Below, in pieces: positions 53,346 through 61,558 of a DNA stretch of 64,000 nt. Below the pieces are notes generated by a model. It saw only the letters and a program-made list of their open reading frames with translations. It searched no databases and was not told the origin of the DNA. Origin of the DNA: an uncultured Butyrivibrio sp. (GTDB taxonomy: Bacteria; Bacillota; Clostridia; Lachnospirales; Lachnospiraceae); NCBI RefSeq assembly GCF_947169445.1, contig NZ_CAMVPU010000019.1, positions 1 through 64,000 on the forward strand, written 5' to 3'. Position 1 is the first letter of the stretch, and every line of letters begins with the position of its first letter. The position numbers and the translations under genes were made by a program.

Positions 53346-54439
53346 CAGTCTTTATTCTCCTCATACTTTGCAGATTGCATAGCTATAAGTTCTTTATCGT
53401 CAAAGTAGTTGATCTTCATTGCATTCTTGACATCAGCAAGTGTCTGAGCTGCAACTTCCTCAGCTACCTGGCTTCCTTTTCTAAGTACCTCATATACATA
53501 AGGTATATCCTTCTGGAACTCTTTTCTCCTGTTACGGATAGGCTCAAGTTCAGCCTGAAGAACATTATTAAGGAATTTCTTAACCTTAACATCTCCAAGA
53601 CCGCCCCTGGAGTAGTGATCCTTCATCTCCTGAAGATTAGCATATTCAGGTGCAAATTCAGCAAAATGCTCATCTCTTGCAAACGCATCAAGATAAATGA
53701 ATACAGGATTACCCTCAACCTGTCCCGGATCCTCAACTCGAAGATGGTTAGGATCAGTAAACATACTCATAACCTTCTTCTTGATATCTTCCGGTTCCTC
53801 AGAAAGGTAAATGCAGTTGCCCAAAGACTTACTCATCTTGGCCTTGCCGTCAATTCCGGGAAGTCTTAAGCATGCCGCATTATCAGGCAAAAGAATTTCC
53901 GGTTCCACAAGAGCTTCGCCATAAGTTGAATTAAACTTTCTGACAATCTCCTTACACTGTTCAAGCATAGGTTCCTGATCTTCACCAACAGGAACTGTAG
54001 TAGCCTTAAAAGCAGTAATATCAGCAGCCTGGCTAATAGGATATGTGAAAAATCCAACAGGAATGCTGGTCTCAAAATTTCTCATTGCAATTTCTGACTT
54101 AACAGTAGGATTTCTCTGAAGTCTTGAAACTGTTACAAGATTCATGTAATAAAATGAAAGCTCAGTAAGTTCAGGAATCTGTGACTGAATGAAAAGTGTA
54201 GACTTGGCAGGATCAAGACCTGCTGCAAGATAATCAAGCGCAACCTCAATGATATTCTGACGTACCTTCTCAGGATTATCAGCATTATCAGTAAGAGCCT
54301 GCGCATCAGCAATCATAATAAAGATCTTATCGAATTCCCCAGAATTCTGAAGTTCAACTCTCCTCCGAAGAGATCCAACATAATGACCAACATGAAGCTT
54401 ACCTGTTGGACGGTCTCCAGTTAAAATAATCTTACTCAT
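53345..54439 (-). CDS. trpS: Tryptophanyl-tRNA synthetase
   Basis: TrpS charges tRNA-Trp. It is a class I synthetase of 364 residues with the HIGH-equivalent GKLHVGHYVGSL near residue 13, the conserved MIADAQALTDN, PVGEDQEP and KMSKS in GKAKMSKSLGN. The KMSKS loop, the C-terminal helices and length fit a type-II-like TrpS of Firmicutes. I start at ATG 54439 (MSKIILTGDRPTG), AGGAGA ten bases upstream; the longer frame starts at a TTG. Its leader lacks the T-box signature (AGGGTGGNACCGCG). Confidence 0.95.
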   Translation of the reverse strand: MSKIILTGDRPTGKLHVGHYVGSLRRRVELQNSGEFDKIFIMIADAQALTDNADNPEKVRQNIIEVALDYLAAGLDPAKSTLFIQSQIPELTELSFYYMNLVTVSRLQRNPTVKSEIAMRNFETSIPVGFFTYPISQAADITAFKATTVPVGEDQEPMLEQCKEIVRKFNSTYGEALVEPEILLPDNAACLRLPGIDGKAKMSKSLGNCIYLSEEPEDIKKKVMSMFTDPNHLRVEDPGQVEGNPVFIYLDAFARDEHFAEFAPEYANLQEMKDHYSRGGLGDVKVKKFLNNVLQAELEPIRNRRKEFQKDIPYVYEVLRKGSQVAEEVAAQTLADVKNAMKINYFDDKELIAMQSAKYEENKD

Positions 54440-54463
54440 CCCCAAAAAATCTCCTAACAATAA

Positions 54464-54491
54464 ACTATATATTCTTGAATTTACAATTCAA
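54464..54491 (-). promoter_or_regulatory. Predicted promoter of trpS with palindrome over the -35
   Basis: The minus strand has TTGAAT (54486-54491), 16 bases and TATAGT (54464-54469). The -35 lies in the 17-base palindrome TTGAATT-TAC-AATTCAA (54475-54491), which could be an operator. The leader would be only about 20 bases, too short for a T-box. Confidence 0.5.
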
Positions 54492-54694
54492 AAATTAAAT
54501 GTACTCCCAATAGAATACTCTATTTTTCGCCATGTGACAATTATATAGTAATCAAATTACCATATATTTACACTAATATTATAACCCATTTACTATATTC
54601 CAAACACATCAACAGACAAAATTAACATTATATCGTATAATGATTATTTATTATTTCGATTTACTTTATTTTTTATTTATAAATCGTCCATATT

Positions 54695-54723
54695 TTGTCC
54701 AAATTTAATCTATATTATATTAT
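54695..54723 (+). promoter_or_regulatory. Predicted promoter of small-RNA candidate 1
   Basis: TTGTCC (54695-54700), exactly 17 bases, TATTAT (54718-54723). The start would fall at about 54729-54730, the beginning of the first conserved hairpin. Confidence 0.6.
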
Positions 54724-54728
54724 CTATC

Positions 54729-54849
54729 AGAGGTGAATAACTTCTGACTCCCCCAACAAAACTTTTTTCATACCGGGTCGATCGGCTCCCCACTGGTCGA
54801 CCCCTCCTCCCAAAAAAGATACCACCTATCATTGATAGGTGGTTTTTTT
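54729..54849 (+). ncRNA. Structured C-rich small RNA candidate, copy 1
   Basis: In order: an 8 bp hairpin TCAGAGGT/ACTTCTGA (54727-54747), a single-stranded-looking block (54748-54774) identical to copy 2, an 11 bp hairpin (54775-54803) with loop CTCCCCA, a CTCCTCCC tail (54804-54811), then a terminator with T-run ending at 54849. The loop and tail are complementary to ribosome binding sites (GGAGG). Promoter, stems and terminator all agree on a plus-strand transcript of about 120 bases. No long frame is present in it. It lies in the 408-base gap between trpS and the unknown gene; the rest of that gap (54492-54694) is AT-rich with nothing recognisable. I do not recognise the family. Confidence 0.75.
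54821..54849. terminator. Bidirectional terminator of the small RNA and the unknown gene
   Basis: A 10 bp stem ACCACCTATC/GATAGGTGGT with a 3-base loop. TTTTTTT follows on the plus strand and ATCTTTTTT on the minus strand. The plus T-run overlaps the stop codon of the minus-strand gene. Confidence 0.9.
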
Positions 54850-55165
54850 ATGCTGTGAGGCCTTCAGTTGTATCAATAGATTCATTGTCCTGCGCTTCTA
54901 CAACGTCGATTCTGTCATCTTCACTCATAATAGAGTCCGTCTTCTTAGGGCCTCTAACACCGAAACTTCCTATGTATCTGATATCCTTAAGAAGTTTCCT
55001 GACGTTCTTAAGCTCCTTCTCTATATCATCAGGATGAGCACAAATAACAGTTGGAACTCCGCTTCCGTTAAATTCAACACGAAGACCTGCATCCTTAAGA
55101 GTTTTAAGAGCCTTAAGCTTGTCTGTTGTACTTATTTCATCTACTTCTTTTATATTCTTTGCCAT
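54848..55165 (-). CDS. Small conserved-looking protein of unknown function
   Basis: I do not recognise this 105-residue protein. It begins MAKNIKEVDEISTTDKLKAL, is mainly charged and helical in look with no membrane segment, and contains VPTVICAHPDDIEKELKNVRKLLKDIRYIGSFGVRGPKK followed by an acidic tail. The HPDDIEK stretch might be a turn rather than an active site. GAAAGG eight bases before the ATG at 55165 decides the start; the longer frame to 55195 has no site. The reading frame is bracketed by a terminator and by two small-RNA candidates, so it could be regulated with or by them. Confidence 0.7.
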   Translation of the reverse strand: MAKNIKEVDEISTTDKLKALKTLKDAGLRVEFNGSGVPTVICAHPDDIEKELKNVRKLLKDIRYIGSFGVRGPKKTDSIMSEDDRIDVVEAQDNESIDTTEGLTA

Positions 55166-55325
55166 ATCTTGTGCCTTTCTCTTATATAAACACAATATAA
55201 CATAGTTTTAACATTTTTGCAAACATTCGTTCTGACATTCTTGCACAATTTTATTTATGTTATTTCGTTTATATTTTTCTTTATATTTGGTGTAATAACT
55301 GTAAAGATTTTTTAACTATTTCCGA

Positions 55326-55331
55326 TATAAT
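55326..55331 (+). promoter_or_regulatory. -10 box of small-RNA candidate 2
   Basis: A perfect TATAAT lies two bases before the first hairpin base (55333). No good -35 is found 16-18 bases upstream, so another activator or sigma factor could be needed. Confidence 0.5.
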
Positions 55332-55332
55332 T

Positions 55333-55427
55333 AGTGAGAACAAAAAATTCTCACTCCCCCAACAAAACTTTTTTCATACCTGGGCTGTCTGATTCCCCGT
55401 CAGGCAGCCCTCCTCCCATTAATGGGG
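55333..55427 (+). ncRNA. Structured C-rich small RNA candidate, copy 2
   Basis: Same plan as copy 1. The first hairpin is AGTGAGAA/TTCTCACT (55333-55355), then 28 identical bases (55353-55380, starting ACTCCCCCAACAAAAC), an 11 bp hairpin GGGCTGTCTGA/TCAGGCAGCCC (55382-55410) with loop TTCCCCG, a TCCTCCCA tail and a short palindrome CCCATTAATGGG (55415-55426). Both stems differ in sequence from copy 1 but pair fully, including compensatory changes. No U-rich terminator is obvious, so the 3' end is a guess. It is convergent with the C1 peptidase gene. Confidence 0.7.
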
Positions 55428-55446
55428 ATACAATGTATAGTAGACC

Positions 55447-57225
55447 TTATCTGTCATTTGTATACATCTTCACAAAAAAGTCTTTATCTTTTTGTCTCTC
55501 TAATTTAGTTCCATCAGCTGATAAATAAAAACTGCAGCCACTTGCACTGTAATGATTATGTATATTACCGGTAAGGTTTTTCCATTCATCATAATTGGCT
55601 TTGCTGGTTTGGTCAATAGCTTCTTCAAAGACAAGTTTTCCCTTAGTAAATGGTTTGATAAGTATAAAGACCTCATCTCCTTTACTAATCTTTATCGCAT
55701 TCGGAAGCGTAAACGTGTGAAAACCGCCACTAATAGCGGATACTTTCATGATTTCATCAGGATTTTGTAGTTCTTCGCATAAAATGATATTCCCAGACAC
55801 TTTCGGATTTACAAAAATGCATATCTCATATTGCTGATATGTTTCAAGTCCCATTAAGCCAATGGCTAAAGCTGCTTCATCTCCCTTAGTTTTATATAGC
55901 ATTCCATAGGGATTTGAAGCTTCTGTATAAGCTGTAACATAATTCTCACTATCTTCAGTAGTGCTATTCATATAAGTAAGAAATCCAGCAGCCTGATAAT
56001 TATTGTCGTAAAAATCCTTATCTCCTATTACTGCACTGCTATAAGCAGCTGCGTTATTCTTAGCAATAGTCTGATCATAATAGGATAAATACATAATACC
56101 GCTTTCACCGGATTCGTAGCCCCAGCTGTTTTTGCAGATCCAGGCACCATCTGCCTCTGGCCTGGAGGCAAAATTATCTCTGCTATATTCATCATCCCAT
56201 CCTATTATAAGTACCTCATGATTAGCCGTAGGCACATCTTTATCACCAAAATGTGAATACAGGCTAAGGTCGTGTCCCTTCCAGAATTTATTATCAGAAT
56301 TAATTCCAACTGTTACACCACCATGTTCCATGACCATCTGCTTTATCATCGTATTGCTTAATATTCCGGCACATATCTGATTAACAGCCTGAACATGATA
56401 TTCGCTAGTATATGCAGCAGAAGGAATATCGTAGTTATCCTCAAAAATATACTGAGAGCCAAACAAGCTCTTAAAAGCATCATCGCCAGTCTCAGCTACA
56501 GGTCCTTTCCAGGCAGTCAAAAGACTTATGCAATAATTCGCCACACCTCCGGCAGCCACATAATTCGTATCATAATCAAAAATCCAGGCTCCTTTTTCAT
56601 CCTCTGCATTAACGAATTCCCGATAATCATCATCTATATAGCCATTTATCGACCCCTCAGCTCTGTGCGCATTATAATAAGCCAGGTGTTTCTCCGACAA
56701 GTCAAGATTTAGTGCAGAAACATCATGATGATGCATTAGTATATCGCTTTCAACCGCCCCAAGGGCCGCATAAGCCCAGCACAGCGAAGTATATCCCTGA
56801 TTTTCAACATCAGTAACATATTTTTTTCCATTTACATTTCTGGAATCATATTTAGCAGGAATATTATCTGCAGAAAAAGATCTGATATCAACCGGAATAA
56901 CATCTTCAAACTCTTCATTTCCGTAAAAAGAACCGATATCACCATCACTAATTACTATAGCTTCAGGAATAGTTATTTCTTTGACCTCCTGAAATCCCCC
57001 GGGCGCTACCTCAAATGCATCTATATCCTGAGTTGGAATAATGGTGTCACTTTCATCTACAGTATCACTATTTGCAGATGAAACCTCATAAGAAATGCTT
57101 TCCACACTCTCATTATTATCATCATCAATATTTTTCTCAGTAAATTGAGATATTTTATAAAAACCAAAAACACCAGCGATCAGAATTAAAACCGCCAGTG
57201 CAGTCAGCATGCTCTTTTTATTCAT
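55447..57225 (-). CDS. Membrane-anchored papain-family (C1) cysteine peptidase with lectin-like domain
   Basis: A 592-residue surface protein. The N-terminal helix (about 6-24) is a signal anchor or signal peptide, followed by an acidic linker. The C1A peptidase core (about 130-370) has the oxyanion Gln and nucleophile Cys in VENQGYTSLCWAYAALG, the His in TANHEVLIIGWDD and the Asn in CKNSWG. The remaining 200 residues, beta-rich, match what is seen after bacterial C1 peptidases (lectin-like domain). It would digest proteins outside the cell. It is just upstream of small-RNA copy 2 in the minus-strand sense and 11 bases downstream of the C39-like gene, so the two are probably one operon. Confidence 0.9.
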   Translation of the reverse strand: MNKKSMLTALAVLILIAGVFGFYKISQFTEKNIDDDNNESVESISYEVSSANSDTVDESDTIIPTQDIDAFEVAPGGFQEVKEITIPEAIVISDGDIGSFYGNEEFEDVIPVDIRSFSADNIPAKYDSRNVNGKKYVTDVENQGYTSLCWAYAALGAVESDILMHHHDVSALNLDLSEKHLAYYNAHRAEGSINGYIDDDYREFVNAEDEKGAWIFDYDTNYVAAGGVANYCISLLTAWKGPVAETGDDAFKSLFGSQYIFEDNYDIPSAAYTSEYHVQAVNQICAGILSNTMIKQMVMEHGGVTVGINSDNKFWKGHDLSLYSHFGDKDVPTANHEVLIIGWDDEYSRDNFASRPEADGAWICKNSWGYESGESGIMYLSYYDQTIAKNNAAAYSSAVIGDKDFYDNNYQAAGFLTYMNSTTEDSENYVTAYTEASNPYGMLYKTKGDEAALAIGLMGLETYQQYEICIFVNPKVSGNIILCEELQNPDEIMKVSAISGGFHTFTLPNAIKISKGDEVFILIKPFTKGKLVFEEAIDQTSKANYDEWKNLTGNIHNHYSASGCSFYLSADGTKLERQKDKDFFVKMYTNDR

Positions 57226-57236
57226 TTATCCCCTCA

Positions 57237-57869
57237 CTACCTTAGGATCGTGGTATTAAAAGAACCAAATATGGACTGTGAAATATCTTTTGCAAAAGCT
57301 TCATAATCAATATAATGAATCCCGCTTTCCCATCCATCTATGACTCTCAGCATCGGATAAAGCTTATCACCTACTCTCCAGATACTATACCCTGAAACCA
57401 CAACTGTATGATCTCTGTAGTACCCCCTTGCAATATTCATTATCACAGGGCGGCCCTCAGATATTTCTTTAACCACATGTTTTTCAAAGGACCAGATGTA
57501 CGCACCACGGCATTTCGCTTTAATCCCGTATGAATTCAAAGCCTCTTTGGTGATACCGGAGATAAAAAATGGCAGTGTCCCAAACTTATCAGTATAGCCA
57601 TAGCTTTGGGCTATTTCTTCAACATTTTTGTAAATAACATGAATATCCTCGGGAATACCCGGAACATGCTTTATCCTGCCATAATAATCCACAACCCTGG
57701 CAACGGCCACCACCGAGCAGTTTCTGGTTTTTCGTCCACTGATCTCCTCCATGGATCTTTGATTCATGGCAAGAGCTTTCCCTCTTTTTACCATGACTCC
57801 CTTTTGCCCATACTGATCCAAAAGATATTTAGGTATATTACTGATTCCACCATAGGGTATTCGCTTCAT
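57237..57869 (-). CDS. C39-like papain-fold peptidase or peptidase-like protein
   Basis: A 210-residue protein with the nucleophile-type Cys in GRKTRNCSVVAVARVVDYYG (Cys51), and a His in RDHTVVVSGYSIWRV followed by an aspartate in LRVIDGWES. These three give a C39-like arrangement. There is no signal peptide and no membrane helix. C39 domains elsewhere cleave double-glycine leaders, but no bacteriocin genes are nearby, so the substrate is unknown. Stop-to-start distance to the C1 peptidase gene is 11 bases. Confidence 0.7.
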   Translation of the reverse strand: MKRIPYGGISNIPKYLLDQYGQKGVMVKRGKALAMNQRSMEEISGRKTRNCSVVAVARVVDYYGRIKHVPGIPEDIHVIYKNVEEIAQSYGYTDKFGTLPFFISGITKEALNSYGIKAKCRGAYIWSFEKHVVKEISEGRPVIMNIARGYYRDHTVVVSGYSIWRVGDKLYPMLRVIDGWESGIHYIDYEAFAKDISQSIFGSFNTTILR

Positions 57870-58041
57870 ACGTGTAATGCAATCCTTTTGAAAAAAATAC
57901 TATATCACTATTATAATACAAAAAAGCACATAAAAAGGCTGGATTATTAGCTGCTAAACCACTATAATTGTAATACTGCAGTTAATTTATTTATCTATAT
58001 TTTTAAAATATCTTAAAGGCAAAAAACACACAAAATAAGTG

Positions 58042-58070
58042 TTTACTTTTACAGTTTAAAGTGATATAGT
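58042..58070 (+). promoter_or_regulatory. Predicted promoter of the DAHP synthase gene
   Basis: TTTACT (58042-58047), exactly 17 bases, TATAGT (58065-58070); start near 58077. This excludes the upstream frame start at 58069. Confidence 0.6.
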
Positions 58071-58104
58071 GGTCATTGATTTATGTACCATAGGAGGATT
58101 AATT

Positions 58105-59133
58105 ATGTCTTTTGAATATATACAGAAGCTCCCTACCCCGGACGAGATAAGGGAGAAATTTCCACTGACCAAAGAGCTTGCGCTTATTAAGCAGGAACGT
58201 GACAAGCTTATTTCTGATGTTTTCACGGGAAAGAGTGACAAATTCCTGGTCATCATCGGTCCTTGCTCTGCAGATAATGAGGATTCCGTTTGTGAATATG
58301 TTTCCCGTCTTGGCAAGGTTAACGATAAGGTTAAAGATAAGCTCGTTCTCATTCCGAGAATCTATACCAACAAGCCTCGTACAACCGGCGAAGGCTATAA
58401 GGGAATCACTTCCCAGCCTGATCCTGAAGGAAAGACTGATTTCCACGCAGGGCTTATAGCAATGAGACATATGCAGCTTAAATCTATCGAAGAATCCGGC
58501 CTTACAGCAGCAGATGAGATGCTCTACCCGGAGAACTGGGGATATGTTGCAGACATTCTTTCCTATGTGGCAATCGGCGCCAGATCTGTTGAAGATCAGG
58601 CTCATCGTATGACTGCCAGCGGTTTTGATGTTCCTGCAGGAATGAAGAACCCTACCAGCGGAACTTTAAGTGTAATGCTTAATTCAGTATATGCAGCCCA
58701 GCAGTCACACTGTTTTGTTTACAGAGGCTATGAGGTCAAGACAAACGGTAATCCTCTTGCCCACTGCGTACTTAGAGGTTCCAGTAATAAACACGGACAG
58801 TCTATACCTAATTACCACTACGAAGATTTAAGCCTTCTACTTCAGCTTTATAACCAGAGAGAAATTGTTAATCCTGCTGCTATCATCGATTGCAATCACA
58901 ACAATTCCAATAAGCAGTTCAAGGAGCAGATTCGAATTGCCAAAGAGGTACTTCATTCCAGAAGCCTTAACAATGATATCAAGTCACTTGTTAAGGGTGT
59001 AATGATCGAGAGCTATCTTGAAGAAGGCAGCCAGAAGATTGGAGAAGGTATTTACGGTAAATCTATCACAGATCCTTGCCTTGGCTGGGACGATACGGAA
59101 AGGCTCATCCTTGAAATGGCTGAACTAGTTTAA
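58105..59133 (+). CDS. 3-deoxy-7-phosphoheptulonate synthase (DAHP synthase, type I)
   Basis: Catalyses the first step of the shikimate pathway from phosphoenolpyruvate and erythrose-4-phosphate. It has 342 residues. Matches to AroF/AroG type I include LVIIGPCSADNEDSV, IPRIYTNKPRTTGEGYKGITSQPDP, ENWGYVADILSYVAIGARSVEDQAHR, the metal-site Cys in GPCS, GMKNPTSGTL, VLRGSSN, IDCNHNNSNKQ, and SYLEEGSQK. The extended N-terminus that carries the aromatic amino acid regulation site in enteric enzymes is present. AGGAGG eight bases upstream decides the ATG at 58105. It has its own promoter and terminator. Confidence 0.95.
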   Translation: MSFEYIQKLPTPDEIREKFPLTKELALIKQERDKLISDVFTGKSDKFLVIIGPCSADNEDSVCEYVSRLGKVNDKVKDKLVLIPRIYTNKPRTTGEGYKGITSQPDPEGKTDFHAGLIAMRHMQLKSIEESGLTAADEMLYPENWGYVADILSYVAIGARSVEDQAHRMTASGFDVPAGMKNPTSGTLSVMLNSVYAAQQSHCFVYRGYEVKTNGNPLAHCVLRGSSNKHGQSIPNYHYEDLSLLLQLYNQREIVNPAAIIDCNHNNSNKQFKEQIRIAKEVLHSRSLNNDIKSLVKGVMIESYLEEGSQKIGEGIYGKSITDPCLGWDDTERLILEMAELV

Positions 59134-59179
59134 TCAGCTAATTAGTAATCCAACTTTAATTTGCGGTTTTTCGCATTTT

Positions 59180-59222
59180 AAAAGTGGTGGACAGTTATCA
59201 TTAACTGCTCACCACTTTTTTA
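59180..59222 (+). terminator. Terminator of the DAHP synthase gene
   Basis: A long stem AAAGTGGTG...CACCACTTT extended by ACAGTTA/TAACTGC, then TTTTTATTTC on the plus strand. Confidence 0.85.
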
Positions 59223-59268
59223 TTTCTTATTCATCTCTTAATCCTGCAAATCCATTTAAACTGCAAAA

Positions 59269-60144
59269 TCATCTTAGTCTTGCCCATTCATAAGGGTCAG
59301 AATGCTTTTTCTTGGATCTGGCCAACTTCGCCAGAGTATTAATATCCTTATACCCCATCATTTCCTGAAGAGCTGATACATCTGCCCCATTTTCAATAAG
59401 ATGCGCAGCAAAAGAATGTCTTAAGGTATAGGGTGTAATATCCGTACTTATTCCGGCTCTTTTTACATAAGTTTTGATAAATTTCCATAGTCCCTGTCTG
59501 GACATGGGCTGACCCATATAATTCACAAACACCTTCTGCTCATCAGGATTACTCTCAGCCAACAGCTCCTGCCTTGCAAAAAGAAGATATTCATTAAGGG
59601 CTTCCTTGGCCTTTTGCCCGTATGGAATAATTCTGTTTTCACTAAGCCTTAAGCAATTCAAGTTGATATCAATATTTTTAAGCTCCAGCTCTATTATTTC
59701 TGAAGCCTTCAACCCTGTGGCATATAACAGTTCCAATAAAGCTTTATCTCTTTTCCCCTTTGCATCCTCATCAAAATCCAGGTTTAACAGGCTCTCCACT
59801 TCATACCCTGAAAGAACGCGAACTTCTCTCTTTTCGGCCTTTGGTGTCTTCAAGGATTCTGAAGGATTATCTTCAATATTGCCATTTTCCAAAAGATATC
59901 GAAAGAAAGCCTTTATCGAAGTAAGTGCTCTAATTATGGAACTCACGGACATATGCTCATTCTGAAGTGACTCAACATATGAAAAGAGTCTGTCCTGTGT
60001 GACTTCGTTAATATCAAAAACACCACGATTCTCCATAAAAGAGATCATTTTATTAAGATCTCTTTTATATGAAAGAATCGTGTTATTTGAAGACTTTTTT
60101 ACACTTTGTAAGTATATTGCAAATTCATCAACTAATTGTTTCAT
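59269..60144 (-). CDS. Xer-like tyrosine recombinase homologue lacking catalytic residues
   Basis: A 291-residue protein with the full XerC/D architecture: an N-terminal SAM-like core-binding domain (about 1-95) and a catalytic domain. But active positions are changed. The first Arg is Lys146 (GLKASEI, normally GLRxSEL); the beta-hairpin Lys is absent; the HxxR His is Tyr239 (YTLRHSF, Arg242 kept); the His after LGH is Tyr265; the nucleophile Tyr is Leu274. The fold-defining residues stay conserved (KRDKALLELLYATG, SFAAHLIENGADVSALQEMMG). It probably binds DNA or a partner without cleaving. It is followed by lysA on its upstream side at 11 bases. Confidence 0.88.
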   Translation of the reverse strand: MKQLVDEFAIYLQSVKKSSNNTILSYKRDLNKMISFMENRGVFDINEVTQDRLFSYVESLQNEHMSVSSIIRALTSIKAFFRYLLENGNIEDNPSESLKTPKAEKREVRVLSGYEVESLLNLDFDEDAKGKRDKALLELLYATGLKASEIIELELKNIDINLNCLRLSENRIIPYGQKAKEALNEYLLFARQELLAESNPDEQKVFVNYMGQPMSRQGLWKFIKTYVKRAGISTDITPYTLRHSFAAHLIENGADVSALQEMMGYKDINTLAKLARSKKKHSDPYEWARLR

Positions 60145-60155
60145 TAAATCTCTTT

Positions 60156-61430
60156 TCAGGTTAAACTATCAAGCTTATCTGCCACCTCAAGGCAGTCAAA
60201 TGTAGCAAAATAATCCTTAGGAGTCTCTGCTCGACGAATCATTTTAACGGATCCATCGCTCTGAAGAAGGAGCTCAGCGCATTTAAGCTTACCGTTATAA
60301 TTATATCCCATAGAAAAACCGTGGGCGCCGGTATCATGTATAAACAGATAGTCTCCCATCTCTATCTTAGGAAGCTTTCTATCTACAGCAAACTTATCAT
60401 TATTCTCGCAAAGAGATCCGGTAACATCATAAACAGTATCCGGTGTCTCATTCTCTTTTCCCAAAACTGTAATATGATGATAAGCTCCGTACATGGCCGG
60501 ACGCATAAGATTGACAGCACAAGCATCAACACCTATATATTCCTTGTAAATGTGCTTTTCATGGATAGCCTTGGTGACAAGAGCACCATATGGTCCCATC
60601 ATAAATCTACCCATTTCTGTATAGATAGCAACATCTCCCATTCCGGCAGGAACCATTATCTTTTCAAACTCTTTTCTTACTCCTTCGCCAATGACCTTAA
60701 TATCATTTGCCTCCTGATCAGGAAGATAAGGAATTCCAACACCACCGGACAGATTTATAAATGCAATCTTACATCCTGTTTCCTTCTGAAGTTCTACCGC
60801 AAGTTCAAACAACTGACCTGCAAGCATAGGATAATATTCATTGGTAACAGTATTGCTGGCAAGGAAGGAATGAATACCAAAATTCTCTGCACCCTTGGAT
60901 TTGAGAATTCTAAAGGCCTCAAAAAGCTGATCTTTGGTCATACCATATTTGGAATCTCCCGGATTATCCATGATTCCATTGCTCATCTTGAAAACTCCAC
61001 CCGGATTATATCTGCAGGAAATAGTCTTAGGAATCCTTCCGATAGTCTCTTCGAGAAAATCAATATGAGTTATATCGTCAAGATTAATGATAGCACCAAG
61101 CTTATCAGCATATGCATACTCACAAGCAGGCGTATCATTTGAAGAAAACATTATATCCTCTCCCGTAGCACCAATTGCCTCACAAAGCATAAGCTCTGTC
61201 TCGGAAGAACAGTCAAAACCACATCCTATTTTACCAAGAATATCCATAAGAACCGGATTTGGAGTTGCCTTTACCGCAAAGTATTCTTTAAAGCCTTTAT
61301 TCCAGGAAAAAGCATCATATACAGCCTTAGCGTTTTCTACGAATCCCTTTTCATCATATAAATAAAATGGAGTAGGATAATTTTTTACAATTTCTTCAAC
61401 CTGCGCCTTAGTAACAAAAGGTTTCTTCAT
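60156..61430 (-). CDS. lysA: Diaminopimelate decarboxylase
   Basis: Catalyses the last step of lysine synthesis, decarboxylation of meso-diaminopimelate with pyridoxal phosphate. It has 424 residues. The PLP-lysine region is FKEYFAVKATPNPVLM, then GCGFDCSSETEL, SCRYNPGG, GIHSFLASNTV, INLSGGVGIPYLP (glycine loop), and GSLCENNDKFAVDRKLPKIEMGDYLFIHDTGAHGFSMGYNYN, with the catalytic Cys in SLCEN. This is the typical group IV decarboxylase. The start is a normal ATG. Confidence 0.93.
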   Translation of the reverse strand: MKKPFVTKAQVEEIVKNYPTPFYLYDEKGFVENAKAVYDAFSWNKGFKEYFAVKATPNPVLMDILGKIGCGFDCSSETELMLCEAIGATGEDIMFSSNDTPACEYAYADKLGAIINLDDITHIDFLEETIGRIPKTISCRYNPGGVFKMSNGIMDNPGDSKYGMTKDQLFEAFRILKSKGAENFGIHSFLASNTVTNEYYPMLAGQLFELAVELQKETGCKIAFINLSGGVGIPYLPDQEANDIKVIGEGVRKEFEKIMVPAGMGDVAIYTEMGRFMMGPYGALVTKAIHEKHIYKEYIGVDACAVNLMRPAMYGAYHHITVLGKENETPDTVYDVTGSLCENNDKFAVDRKLPKIEMGDYLFIHDTGAHGFSMGYNYNGKLKCAELLLQSDGSVKMIRRAETPKDYFATFDCLEVADKLDSLT

Positions 61431-61558
61431 AACTTTATTTTCTCCTCAAGCGTATTTTTCAATTTTATACAATTAGATATACACTTTAACATGTTAACGC
61501 ATTGTAATGCAATAGTAAATTGCGCTTAATGAAAAACTTGCTCATATAATATTTTTGG

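Noticed and set aside
54440..54848. T-box or other riboswitch for trpS on the minus strand
   Set aside because: The AGGGTGG specifier-end signature is missing; structured elements there fit a plus-strand RNA better.
58069..58104. Upstream start of the DAHP synthase gene
   Set aside because: It would begin inside the -10 box; AGGAGG precedes the ATG at 58105.
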